From positions 2,170,001 to 2,234,000 of the forward strand of contig NC_135244.1 in the NCBI RefSeq assembly GCF_947623445.1: a stretch of 64,000 bases of DNA, written 5' to 3'. Positions 1 to 10,691 of the stretch are shown in pieces; within the stretch, counting starts at the first letter, position 1; the number at the start of each line of letters is the position of its first letter. The notes beneath the pieces were generated by a model that was not told the origin of the DNA, ran no database searches, and saw nothing but the letters and a program-made list of their open reading frames with translations. The position numbers were made by a program, and so were the translations under genes. This DNA is from Clavelina lepadiformis (Eukaryota; Chordata; Ascidiacea; Aplousobranchia; Clavelinidae).

Positions 1-229
1 TTTGGCATAGCTTTAGGGATTTTCTGGTTTTCATTTGTGAGAGCCCTGCGTCAAAGATAAAACCTAAACACTTCTTGAGAGAGTTGGAAAGACAGGAACA
101 GAAACGTGCTTTAGCTTTTTGCCGTTGCTTATAGCATTTGTTAAAACGACCTACAGAGAAGTACACTGTCAGCATCTCGAAAAGGCGTTACTAGCATCCT
201 GTAGGCTATATAATTATAGCAACAGAAAG
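1..229. other. Upstream flank of the sulfotransferase gene
   Basis: No gene is recognisable here. A TATA-like stretch (ctatataattata, 206-218) sits only about 12 bases before the sulfotransferase start codon, too close to position a normal start site upstream of that codon, so it is probably not the working promoter. The sulfotransferase frame stays open upstream to about 119 but contains no ATG. Confidence 0.5.
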
Positions 230-3200
230 ATGGAAGAGCAATCGATTAAATTACATTACGATCTAGTAAGCCTCATACCCGAGAGATTACGCCCAGACGT
301 TACTGAACTTGTGGAAAAAACTATTTCCGAGTTCATAAGTCCAGCCATAACTGAGTGGAAGGGTTATCGCTTTCCGGTGCGCTTTGATGCAAGTATGGCT
401 GAGTGGCAATACAGCAACTGGAGTCCAACTGAAGATGATGTATTGATTGCCGCATATCCAAAAACAGGTTGGGTGTTAGAGGTTATGTAAAACACTGCGC
501 GTAAAAGTGTCACAATACTTCATTACAAATTCAAGGCAGACTTTATTAAGTCTGGGCATGCTCTGCCCGGCCATGTATGTATACCGCATAGCCTACTGTC
601 ACAGCATGCAAGTGGGCCTTTTCTCTTTGCTGAGAGAAAGGTCGCAGAGCTGTTGCTCCGCACAAAGCTTGATCTTCAAATTTATCCGCATATCCAGTGC
701 AATGGATTAAGTCACGAAAGTACCCCGATACACGTTTCGTAATACAGCCCCGCTATAGCAGCAAAGTAATACAAGCTGCGTGGGTTGACTTGTGTTGTCG
801 GCTGCCTCCATATCATCTCGTACGTCATAGATAGACATTGGATAGACAAATGCTTCCGCTACGTTGCTAAAAATTGTCTTGTCTGAATTTCGATCAATTA
901 ATTACACTACGTAACACAATTTTTGTTTGGCTACTTTTTTTAATGTCCCTTTATGTATTTTTGGTTGCTGAGTTCAAAAATCCAGTTAGTTTTTTCGTAC
1001 CATCGTTACTTTTTGAGATATTCAAATTTTGATGTAGCTGTAACTACAGCAAATCGTGTTCTACTCTTGCAGTAGATTTTAGCTCCACATCAAGGTTCTG
1101 TTTGGTTTATTAAACGCAAAAACCAGTTTAAAAACGTTAATAAGGAAGGCTTGAAGATAAATGTAACATAGTTTTGTCAAACAGTAAGAGTCGTTCAAAA
1201 ATGTACTTTTGAGCGAGTTTTTCTTTTATGACTACTCCTGTCTTGCCTTACTAAAGACCAAATGTAGTTTCCCATCATTACACTATCCCAGCGGCCTTTA
1301 TATCGTTTTTCCATTGGCTCAATATCCTGATGAAGTCTCTCACCATGCTCCTCACTGAAGTCACCTAGATTTTCTTGAAAAAAATCCAGATGCGAACATA
1401 AAAATGAAGTTTGACAGACAGATGCGACAACCCATGTTTTGGTAACTTTTGATCAGTTTCTCCACCAACTCTTTGTAATTTCTGTCCCTTTTATTTCCCA
1501 AAAATCCATCAACCACACCTCGAAATGCTTGCCACGCTTCTTTTTTTGTTTCATTCATTTTTTCTTCCAAGCTTTTACACTTTAACATTGTGTTTATCTG
1601 AGGACCAACAAATATTCCTCCTTTTATTTTGGCAAGTGATGGTCTGAGAAACATTTAACGGATTTCTTGAAAAACTTGTCCTTGAAAATCCAAAGCTTTG
1701 ACAAACTGTTTTACCAGACCTAATTTGATATGAAGTGGAGGCAGTAAAACTATTTCCCGGCTTACAAGAGGTTCCCTAATAACGTTGTACATTCCTGGGG
1801 TTAGTTTTTCCCGTGCCGGCCAATAAATTTTATCATAGTGCTCACCGTCAACTCTACTATTCCACAAGCACAGAAAGCAAGAGTATTTTGTGTAACCACC
1901 CTGCAGACCAAGCAAAATTCCCAACATTTTAAAGTCACCACAAACATACCACTTAAACTGAGTGTAATTGATTTTAATGAGCAGTTGCTAGACGTTTTCA
2001 TAATCTTCTTTCATCTGTAAGGAATAAGCAAGTGGAATTGATGGGTATATGTTGCCATTGTGAAGTAACACCGCTTTAAGACTTTTGGTAGAACTGTCAA
2101 TGAAACGCCGCCACTGAGTAGGATCATGAATTATTCCAACAGCACAAAACAGGCCTTCCACATCTTTGCAATAGCAAAGGTCTTCAAAAACGTCAAAGTA
2201 GACAGAAAACTCCAAGTGCCTATTCCTGTGGGGTAGGCAGTACTCTTACTTAAATTTTTGCCCTATCTACTAGACATTTTGATTTCTACTATTTGAAAGA
2301 TGAACTGAATCTAAGATTTACATAAGACTTAACTCTACAGAATGTAATCCTATGGCATACTTCTCTCTGTAAACACTAAACATGACTTTCGAATGAGACT
2401 ATATTGAACTTAACAGGCTGAGATAAAATGAAAACTGAGATAAGAAACAAAAGCACATTCGTCTGCATTTCAAACTCCCACTCCCATTCACTTTCTCAAG
2501 TAAATAGGACGCCCATTTACAACATGATAGTGCTGACAGACACAGATCATAACCGCATAAAATACCTACAGTTAATGGAAAATCACAAAAAACGGAAATT
2601 TTTGTATTTTGAAAACGATCGATGATAGAAAAAAACTGATAGCATTTTTGAAATCAGCGCTTGAAAATCATACAGATACACTTAATAAATGTAGCCAAAC
2701 AAAAATTTTTTTGAAGTTTGTTACGTAGTGTTATTTATATTAATACGACCATTGTTTTCAGGCGACTCATCTTAACCTTTAAGTTTTGCATCTTTATTAA
2801 AACTTTGCTTGTCGTGTTGATGGAAAATAGATATTTTTCGTTTCAAAGTTATGCGTCATTTACCCAGTTTTAATGGCTAGGATTGTTAAATATGTATTGT
2901 TGTGTCACAATTCTTTTTCAGGCACAACTTGGATGAATCTGATTGTCAAAACTCTCATCTACTTTGATGATAAAGAATTGCTTGAAATGCTCAAAACATA
3001 CCTGACAAGGGTCCATACTGTGCTGGAGCGAGGAACACGTAACTTGTCATTCTTGCAACTTATTTCTTTTCTCAACTTTCCTGTTGCTTATAAGGTTAAA
3101 CTAGTGCGTCTGATATTGCTCTTTGCAGCCGTAAACTACGACATCTTGGATAAACTTCCATGGAAGAGGAAGATTTGGGGAACTCATCTTCCGGCTCCTC

Positions 3201-4693
3201 TCATCAACATGGAGCGACTTAAAAAGAACGGATGCAAGGTGAGAATCTGCGTATTTGGCGCGATCCAGCGGTAATTTTGTGATTGTAAATTAGGCCTAAT
3301 CGAATTACAGATCAGATCAAAATCAAAAACAGATCATTAGCAAAGAAAGATTTGGGCGACTCATCTTCCGGCTACGCTCATTAACATGAATAAAATTTAA
3401 AAAAACGGGGTGCAAGATATAGTGTAGTCGACGTTGGTCGGTCAATTCAACCCACGGACAATTCAACCAACAGATGTTGGTTGGGTCGTCTTAGGATTTT
3501 GTCGTCCTAGGTTAAATCATCCTGCATCCATTTTAGTCACAAAGAGCTCGGACATAGCAAAGAAGTCAATAATAAAAGTCACTATGAATTTGGATACTAT
3601 ACAGCGGTTCATCTCGACAAGTGTGACTGACAAAGATTTACAGTAGAATGATACGGCTTCAGCCTCAAGTTGTCTTTGTACGCAGATAATCTGCACTATA
3701 AGAAATCCAAAAGATCAAGTAGTTTCTTGGTTCCACATGACCAGAAATATGTCGCATTATAACCTGGAACCGATGCGCCGCCATTTCCCTAAAGACTGGA
3801 ACGCATTCTTTGAATCGTACATACACGGTAAAGTAAAACGTCATACAATGCTGTCATTGCAAAGTTTTCGCGTAGGCTTCATGTTTTGCCTTTGGTTACT
3901 ATTTTTGTCAAGCTCTGTGTTTTAAATTCAGGAAAGCAGCCACTTGTGAGCAAGGAGGGCGAGTGGTACCTGGATTATGTTTTATCCTGGCACACTTACC
4001 GCAACGAAAGCAACGTCTTGTTCGTTGTTTTTGAAGATTTGTTAAAGGTACACTGCATTGGTGTGAAGTTTGCTTAAAACCAAGCTGTCTTGCTGTCGTC
4101 ACTGAGTTGTTACTAGTTGCGTCACTAGTTGTGTTGTTATCGTCTGTTTTTTGCCAACCTGAAAAGAGTAACTTTGAAACTTTCGTAGAATCCAGCAAAG
4201 GAAATCCGGAAAATTGCGAACTTTCTCGGAGTGAGGAGAAGTGAAGAGGAGATTGAGGAAATAGTGGAAGCCACTTCGTTCCGAAAGGCAAAAGAAGAAG
4301 CTCCTGACGTAGATCGTGCAATAAACTTTTTTAGAAAAGGTAGAATGTAAAGAGGACAAAAACATTTTGCTTAGACTTGATTTTGCGCGCCTTGAGTCAG
4401 ATTTGTGACATAAAGCTTTAAATTTTTCCTTCGAAAAAAAATCTTGAAAAAAACGAGGAAACGACCGAAAAAACTTGACTTGATTCTTAAGAAAATTTAT
4501 CACTTTGCTTGACTGTGAATCCCGTTCATTTCTCACAGACATGGTCACAACTCTGAAGCACAAATAACCTCTTGTCTTAGGTGAAGTCGGCGACTGGAAG
4601 AACCATCTCACAGTTGCACAGTCTCAACTAATGGACGAGAAAATCAAACAAAAACTGGTAGGCACCGACATCAGGTTCATCTACGAATTGTAG
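230..4693 (+). CDS. Cytosolic sulfotransferase (SULT family), six exons, 358 aa
   Basis: Transfers sulfate from PAPS to a hydroxyl or amine of a small acceptor in the cytosol; the substrate cannot be read from sequence. Exons: 230-467, 2922-3238, 3686-3827, 3932-4047, 4189-4339, 4581-4693; lengths sum to 1077 (359 codons with stop). The 5'-phosphosulfate loop YPKTGTTW is split by intron 1 (residues 76-83). The catalytic His is H168 in THLPAP; the 3'-phosphate site is R191 to S199 in RNPKDQVVS; the C-terminal PAPS motif RKGEVGDWKNHLT lies around residues 320-332. The protein is longer than the usual ~295 aa, with extra residues at the N-terminus and in exon 2. The ATG at 230 is the first in frame. 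All introns are GT-AG. Intron 1 carries an antisense transposon remnant. Family assignment is firm; the subfamily is not resolved. Confidence 0.93.
1200..2240 (-). pseudogene. Broken transposon-type reading frame, antisense in sulfotransferase intron 1
   Basis: Read on the minus strand, pieces of one protein run from about 2240 down to 1200. Recognisable phrases are LPPLHIKLGLVKQFVKAL (about 1685-1745), then GGIFVGPQI and AWQAFRGVVDGFLGNKRDR, and finally HQDIEPMEKRYKGRWD near 1300-1350. These resemble a repetitive hypothetical protein family that I recall as common in invertebrate genomes and that behaves like mobile-element cargo; I cannot name the element. The frame is disrupted by frameshifts near 1985 and 1370 and by an in-frame TAA at 1655-1657, so it is not functional as it stands. 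It lies wholly within the 468-2921 intron. I did not find terminal repeats bounding it. Confidence 0.6.
3430..3530. repeat. Short palindromic/AATTCAACC repeat in sulfotransferase intron 2
   Basis: The phrase AATTCAACC occurs twice about 16 bases apart, and 3464-3483 is a perfect inverted repeat with 8-base arms (CAACCAAC/GTTGGTTG) around AGAT. A second, looser GTCGTC..TAGG pair follows at 3486-3512. It looks like the edge of a miniature element or a local expansion, but no target duplication was found. Confidence 0.4.
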
Positions 4694-5152
4694 GAAGATG
4701 GCTGAATGTTTTGACTGCTTCACTGATCCTCATCTCCATATCAATCCTCATATATCACCATCATTGATCAATCCTCATATCCTCACTAATCCAAATTTTA
4801 AGCCAAATATAATTAATGGTATTTGAACTGGATGGATTTGAACCTATATTAGTTGTTGTTGTTGTTAACTTCGCTTTATGTGATCTCACTTTAAACGTAT
4901 AGAGTATCGTTGTTTTTCACAAAATTACAGCATCTTTGTGAAACCCATGAAATGATTATAATCATTTAAATTCTTCATGACCGTTAATGATTGGAACTAA
5001 ACTGAGAGTTACGCCTCAAGTTGTTTCCAAGTTCAAGTTCAGATTGGAGTCTGCAAGTGCATGTTTTTCTCATATAACTGTCGACTTGATATCTTTCATT
5101 AAAAATAATCTGATGAATATGTAACTATGGAACATGTAACCAACATTCGTGG
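4694..5152. other. Spacer between the sulfotransferase and the gypsy fragment
   Basis: No coding sequence was recognised. It holds a degenerate run of TCCTCATAT-type phrases (about 4725-4800) and a short GTT run near 4855. No AATAAA is visible soon after the sulfotransferase stop. Confidence 0.4.
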
Positions 5153-5220
5153 CAGAAGTGGCCGGTACCACGGTACTATAGCACCGAATTCATCGGTAAC
5201 GACAACGGTACCATTATTCT
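5153..5220. repeat. Fragment of a GGTACC-rich hAT-like repeat
   Basis: It starts CAGAAGTGG and continues with GGTACCACGGTAC and a further GGTACC. This matches the style of the reversed right end of the element at 61960-62431 (CAGAGGTGGGCAGTACCGCG). It joins directly to the gypsy coding fragment that begins about 5222, so it marks the left break of that element. Confidence 0.45.
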
Positions 5221-6227
5221 TACACACAGTATTGACGCGGGAGACCCTGCACCGATACGCCAACACCCGAGAAGAATGTCAGAAGAAAACAAACGAAAGC
5301 TAGATGAGTTGCTAAAGGACATGTTAAATGATAACGTTATTAGTCACTCACAGTCGCCTTGGTCTAGCCCAGTTGTGTTGGTAAAAAAGAAGGACGGTAA
5401 TACGAGGTTTTGCATTGACTACAGGGCTGTCAATGATTGCACTAAGAAGCACAGTTTTCTTTTGCCACGGATCGATGGCAGTTTGGATCAACTCTCGGGG
5501 TGTAAATATTTCACCACACTGGACCTTAAAGCTGGTTACTGGCAAATACCGATGAGTGAAGGCGACCGTGAAGTCGGTATCGCGACAAGCGGAGTTTCAA
5601 GTAGGAGACAAGGTCATGCTGCGAAACACTGTCATATCAAAAGATGAAAAGCGAAATTTTCACCTCCCTTATTCAGGCCCCTACGAAGTTGTTGAGACTT
5701 TTCCGCCCGTAAATGATCTCTTTCGCAATTATAAACGGACGTTAAGAGTACATTTTAACCGGCTAAAGCTAAGCAGAGGAGACCATTATACAGGGATGCC
5801 ATCCTATAGTCAAGCTAGTCGCCCAGAAGATGTCCCCCAGCAATTGGACATGCCATTGACAGGAGCTTACTTTTTTAATAACCGATCAAATGCAAATCGT
5901 CACGAGAGTAACAATTTTAATAACGTTCGTAACTCCCGAAATAACGGTCGTCTTCGCCGAAGCCCACGTCGCCCATTATTCGTTACCCAGACGTCGAAAC
6001 GTATTAATTGTTTATTTGTGTGATGCTTAATGTTATGTTGTTGAGTACTTTCTTATGATTTGCGTTTTATATACCACAGTTTCAAGTATGATGGCATTTT
6101 ATTTCGGATCCGTTTATATACCGTCTATTTTAGCTATCAGTCTCACGTTTATATACCCTTTGTAATGTTATTGGCATGAAGCGTGATTTGTAACCTACCG
6201 ATACTCTTTATTGTGTTTGTGCTATTG

Positions 6228-6535
6228 CAGGGGCGGGCAACATACGGCCCGCGGCTCGCAGACAGTTTCCGGTCTTACATGATAATGTGGCCTGCGGCCA
6301 CATTCTGCCGCAATCCCTGTGTTGCGTCACTGAATAAGTCCAAGTTTGCCAACCTGAGAAAGATGGCCATGAATCTACTTGTTCTGTTCGGGTCTACATA
6401 CATTTGTGAGCAAACATTTTCGACCATGAACATTAATAAGACAAAGCTGCGTTCCAATCTATTCAGGAATCCGGCCCGCCAAGTACTTCATTTTCTCATA
6501 TCAGGCCCGCCGACCGAAGAAGTTGCCCGCCCCTG
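6228..6535 (+). mobile_element. Internally deleted hAT transposon with 8-bp target duplication
   Basis: The 308-bp insert is bounded by perfect 13-base inverted repeats (CAGGGGCGGGCAA at 6228-6240 and its complement at 6523-6535) and flanked by a perfect 8-base duplication TGCTATTG (6220-6227 and 6536-6543), as expected of hAT transposases. Inside, about 6330-6470 encodes the C-terminal hAT dimerisation region: FANLRKMAMNLLVLFGSTY followed by CEQTFSTMNINKTKLRS. The rest of the transposase is absent, so it is a non-autonomous derivative that kept part of the gene. It sits inside the gypsy fragment and is therefore younger than it. Confidence 0.9.
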
Positions 6536-6955
6536 TGCTATTGTGTTGGTAAAGTCATGGTATGTTTAAATTTTTTTTATAACAAGTTATTTTAAATTTT
6601 GCTGTGGTTTGCAATGTAATGTTTGTGTTTAAATTATCTGCATAGAAATGCTGTACCTTGATTTTCGTTTGTTTTTATTGGTGTGATATCCATAGTTTTT
6701 GTCACAAGTCCACCATTTTGCTGTGTTTAAAAAATCGTTTTGTATGTACGTTTCGTTTTGTACCTTTTTTATGTGGCCCACTATAACATAGGTAGTCGAA
6801 AAATTTTCTTCAAAATTCACAAATTCATCTGGGTAACAAAAGTAATAGCGGTTGCTTCGTGATTGTATCGTAGTTTTTAGTTGTATTTACCATATACTTA
6901 GCTTATAGCCAGTTATGCTAATTGATGTTCAAACAATGTCGAAGCAAAATTTATT

Positions 6956-6968
6956 GGAGGGGGAGGAG
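6956..6968 (+). other. Polypurine tract of the gypsy element
   Basis: A 13-base purine run (ggagggggaggag) lies immediately before the TG of the 3' LTR, the position of the plus-strand primer in LTR retrotransposons. Confidence 0.8.
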
Positions 6969-7189
6969 TGTTACGTTGTTTTCTGTTTGGTTTGAGGTGC
7001 CTTTGTATTTTCTGCCTTCGGCCAGAAGCACTGATAATTGTGATTACGCCTTGCCCGTTGTCGAACGAGTGACATTCTACCGATGCCTGTACTGCTGTGT
7101 AGACGTGCCCACTTTTTACCGTTTTGAAATACAATCCTATAGTTAACTGTAGGTCTCTTCGAACCAGCACTAGAAAAAGGCCGGTAACA
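6969..7189 (+). repeat. 3' LTR (221 bp) of the gypsy element
   Basis: It begins TGTTAC and ends GTAACA, the classic TG..CA ends with 6-base inverted repeats. It is preceded by a polypurine tract. Its last ~115 bases match, in reverse complement, 40977 to about 41095. The terminal CA is also the first two bases before the T of an ATG that opens the neighbouring glycosyltransferase-like frame. Confidence 0.85.
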
Positions 7190-7890
7190 TGTATAGTTGT
7201 ATATTAAACAACTTTGGTTTCTCAGAAGTCGTGTGGAACATGGTGACATTTGTGAAATCGACGACAACCAACAAGCACCATCTCCAATTAACTCGCAGAC
7301 TCTGGGGTTCAATAAAACAGATTGAAGACAGGAGATTCTTCGTAGCTTTCGTCGTTGGATTGAACAAAAAATCTCAGTTAGCAATAGACCTTGAATATGA
7401 AGACTATTACGACATTCTTCAGATTTCCCATTCCGATGACAACCAGTAAGTCCAGGTCGTACTTGCTTGCTATATGTGACATGTTGTAGCTTCCGTGTAA
7501 AAATATTTCACAACGACAGATACATCGGTGTAAAAACACTGGCTGTATGAAATGGGCTTCAGAAAATCTTCCTTACAACTTCTTCCACTCCACATCTGAT
7601 GACGACACGTGGTGGAGGAACGTAATTGGCCGGAGTTTCCTGTCATTTGTACCTATAAGTTTCGAGAAGTTTCTTTTGAGCCCCTTCGAAAGCCAAAATA
7701 CAAGAACTTGATTCCCGAAGAGAAGTATTTGTGGCCTTACTGGCCGGCGTTTTGTTTTGGTGGAATGTACACAACCAGTGTCAACATTTGCGAGCAACAT
7801 TGGGAACTATCCCAAATATCTATGCCTTTTTTGAACGTTGATGACGTTTCGATCACGGGGTTATTAACGAGTAGCTGGATTGCAACATAG
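7189..7890 (+). pseudogene. Beta-1,3-galactosyltransferase-like (GT31) remnant, frameshifted
   Basis: The translation carries GT31 landmarks in order: TFVKSTTTNKHH..LTRRLWGS (like the IRxTW motif), FFVAFVVGL, YYDILQISHSDDN, then after a likely intron GVKTLAV/MKWASENLPYNFF, SDDDTW (the DxD metal site), ICTYKF, YLWPYWPAFCFGGMYTTS and LNVDDVSITGLL (the EDV-G motif region). The first piece is 7189-7445 with a GTAAGT donor; a plausible acceptor is near 7489. Two single-base losses, near 7546 and 7611, break the frame. The signal-anchor N-terminus is missing; a possible acceptor at 7226-7227 hints that upstream exons once existed. It directly abuts the gypsy LTR. It may be a pseudogene, or the breaks may be assembly errors. 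Confidence 0.65.
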
Positions 7891-10540
7891 ATTACTCCAA
7901 GCCAGTGGTTACCAACTTTTTTCCGGTCGCTCTACGCCCCAAACCAATTTATCAATTTAACATATGTACGGGTCATAAGCTATGCCGTAATACTGTGTAG
8001 TCGCAACCCCAGTAAATCTTCTGCCAAATTATTCTGGAAGTTGTTCACCGGTTTCTTTAATGCGCCACCTCTACACTAGAAAACCAGCCTTTGCGTTGTT
8101 CTGTAATAATTTGTGACCGTGATATGCACTATTACGTCATAATTATTACCTTAATTGACTACTATTTTACAAAGTTTTTATGTAAACTTCAAGTTAAATT
8201 ACGACATAGAAACATTGTAAATCAAGGTTCACTCTATGAAGTCATAACTAATTGTTCACAGAATGTCATATCCACATCGTTCGATGTCATAATAAGCAAA
8301 GTTTCAACTAAATGGAATAAAAATTGAGGAAACTTCACTATAATATTGTAACGATTAATTCTGCGGATGTTGGTAACACTATGTTTGTGATGGGCGACGA
8401 TGTATAGGGATTTCGTTATAAAGCTGCAGAGAGATTTCTAATTCCTTCGCTATTTTGGTAATTGGTTAATAATTACGAAGTGAATATTTCACCAAATGTA
8501 GGTCACGCAGCCTGATGCTGAAGATAGGCGGCCAGGTTAGGAGAAGGAATATGCAAAAGTTGATTTTAATTATTTATGGTTTTATTGTATTTAGATTTCG
8601 ATTAGAAGGTACATTTAGGTCAGGTTAAGATAACTATGTTATAACATCAAAGTTAGGTTAACAAGAACTGTGAAAAATAGCTTCAAACGCAGATTTTTTC
8701 CAATAAAATAACGGCAGCCAAATTGTTATTGGCGACTTAAACTTTCTTTTTACTTCAGAAGGTGATTGCTACATTTTGCTTAGCTATTGGTTGCGACCAA
8801 TAATTAATTGGTGCAATCGTTTCCGTACCAAATGCAAGCCGCATACTCTACTGTTTGTGTAACCTTGCGTCATTCATGCGTTGCTTTTATCGATTTTCTC
8901 TTTTCATAAAAACGGTTTAAAACAAAAGCAGGCTCAGTTTAGAACATGGCTGCACTAATACACGAATCGGTGGTTTTTTCTGCTGAGTATAGTTTCGAAT
9001 AATTTTTCCAGAGGTTTGTCTCGAACAAATTTACAATAAAGTTGGATGGTGATCCCGAGAGATGCGCAAGTAGATCATAACGGTGGACGATTTTAGGCAG
9101 TAATGACGTCATACTATAAGGCAAACAACGCAGATTCTCGAACAAAGGCTATATCTTGACATCACTATAATGCAGAATTAACAATTTCCAGGTAAACGAC
9201 AGGAAATTACCTGATTTATTGAAGCGAAAATACTGTAGCAGCAAAGTAGCAAAGCAGCAAAGCAGCAGGCCTAGGGTGCTAGAGTTAGTGGATCGTTGGA
9301 TGGATTTAGTCGATTTTTTTAAAGAACAGAAAAATATCGCCAACGAAATAGGCTAAGTTACAAATAATTTGAATACTTCTATCAATGCAAAAAGTTCTCG
9401 TATTTCTACTCAACTAAATACATTCTTGGTATCATTTCAATATTTTTGATGTTGTTCCATGTATTGTTTGACGGAATTAACATATTACTGTAGCATATTA
9501 CTGTAGCATGTACTGAATTAGCATATCACAACTGTACTGTGCGAGTATATAGGCCTACTGTATTTGGTATACCTGAATAAGGTCTACAGCTTATACCAGT
9601 AGATTCCAGGTTGTCTCGTCTATCATATCCCCAATAGATATAATTAAACCCGAACCATTGGGCAATTGTCAGCAATAATGAAATTCAAAAACATAATATT
9701 TGATAACACATGGGTACTGAAAAGCGAACGACGTGACGCATGACGAGAATCATGAGTTTTTTAGAAACCGAAAATGAATTGCACGGACATAATGCTGCAA
9801 AGTTATACGATCGTTCAATATGAGAGAAAATTGTTTCATACGCTCTGTCACTTTCACATTTCTCATATAGTGATTGCCAACTAATTGAAGGCCATATTGG
9901 GAGGTTACTCAAAATAAATCCCAAACAAATGCATAGTGTGAGAACATTTTTAAGACGCTCCGTTGACAGAAAATGGCAGAATAATTCATCAAACAATTTC
10001 AAGCCTTCAAATCCAATCATGTTCGTTTCTGAACAACATACTAAACTCGTACCCTCTTGAGAGGACGAAACAGCCTAAGCAAAAAAGGTTTCAAAGGCTG
10101 CTCATCAAACGCGAAGAGCGCACATAATGAGATACAGTACATAAAATGGCTTACAACTGCTCATCTGTGAAATAACGCCTTAAATCATAGGCCAGGATAA
10201 TAATAAAAAAAACAACAGACTTCAATTGACGCAGGAAAACGGCAAACGAATTACAATCGTTGCGGCTTACACTGTAAGGCACACACACACAAACAATAAC
10301 ATCGCTGAGTAATGAGCAACAGACTAGTGATATCAGTGAGCATTTGATAGGGCAGAGCAGAGCCTTGCAGGTGTAGGCTACCAGCAGACTTCCTTGATGC
10401 TTAGTTCTTTTGCCTATAGCCAGAGTCTTTGGGGTTCTTTTAAGTTTTGGGCATCAGTGCATCACTTTTAGGAAATGCAAAAGGCTCTTGGTTAAACTCA
10501 TTGTTTATAATTAAACATTTTGTTCAGGATTTTGCTTTTT
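7891..10540. other. Intergenic spacer with no recognised gene
   Basis: At 7903 a CAGTGGTTACCAAC start resembles the left end of a hAT miniature element, but I could not find its partner. An AGC-rich run lies at about 9236-9265 and a short ACAC run near 10270. A minus-strand open frame (9685-10020) is listed separately. The rest holds nothing I can name. Confidence 0.4.
9685..10020 (-). CDS. Unrecognised open frame, 111 aa, doubtful
   Basis: It opens with an ATG and encodes a Cys- and Leu-rich protein with one hydrophobic stretch (VLTLCICLGFILSNL, around residues 25-39). I recognise no family. There are no visible flanking splice signals that decide for or against it. It could be a chance frame or a decayed exon. 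Confidence 0.15.
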   Translation of the reverse strand: MIGFEGLKLFDELFCHFLSTERLKNVLTLCICLGFILSNLPIWPSISWQSLYEKCESDRAYETIFSHIERSYNFAALCPCNSFSVSKKLMILVMRHVVRFSVPMCYQILCF

Positions 10541-10548
10541 CTTAGCCC

Positions 10549-10589
10549 TTGACCTGTTGACGTTCACCTGTTGACCCCGTTGACCTTGA
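10549..10589 (+). promoter_or_regulatory. Cluster of nuclear-receptor-type half-sites upstream of the P450
   Basis: TGACCT-like half-sites in the same orientation lie at 10550-10555 (TGACCT), 10558-10563 (TGACGT), 10564-10569 (TCACCT), 10572-10577 (TGACCC) and 10581-10586 (TGACCT, extended to TGACCTTGA). The pattern repeats with a 14-base period. The last site matches the extended monomer site TCAAGGTCA of NR5A/ERR receptors on the other strand. It lies 103-143 bases before the P450 start codon. Function is inferred from motif and position only. Confidence 0.45.
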
Positions 10590-10691
10590 AATGTTTGCGT
10601 ATTATGACGTTAGCTATTCTCAGCAACGTCTGTTATGGTGTTTTGCAGATGCTCTGCATAGATTAGCAGTTAGAAATAGACAAAACAAGCT

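Larger units (their letters stand above)
5222..7189 (+). mobile_element. Ty3/gypsy LTR retrotransposon, internally deleted, 3' half
   Basis: The left part (5222-5570) encodes the start of a gypsy reverse transcriptase: DAGDPAPIRQ, then SPWSSPVVLVKKKDG, RFCIDYRAVN and YFTTLDLKAGYWQIPM. Near 5580 it jumps to the end of an integrase (QVGDKVMLRN, GPYEVVETFPPVN, about 5604-5770), so the catalytic part of the polymerase, RNase H and the integrase core are missing. A polypurine tract (6956-6968) directly precedes a 3' LTR at 6969-7189. No 5' LTR or gag is present; the left edge is a GGTACC-rich repeat. A hAT element has inserted at 6228. The element cannot move on its own. Its LTR matches that of the minus-strand copy at 39187-41095. 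Confidence 0.85.

Noticed and set aside
206..218. TATA-like box before the sulfotransferase
   Set aside because: Only about 12 bases from the start codon, so it cannot place a normal transcription start upstream of that ATG; not called as a promoter.
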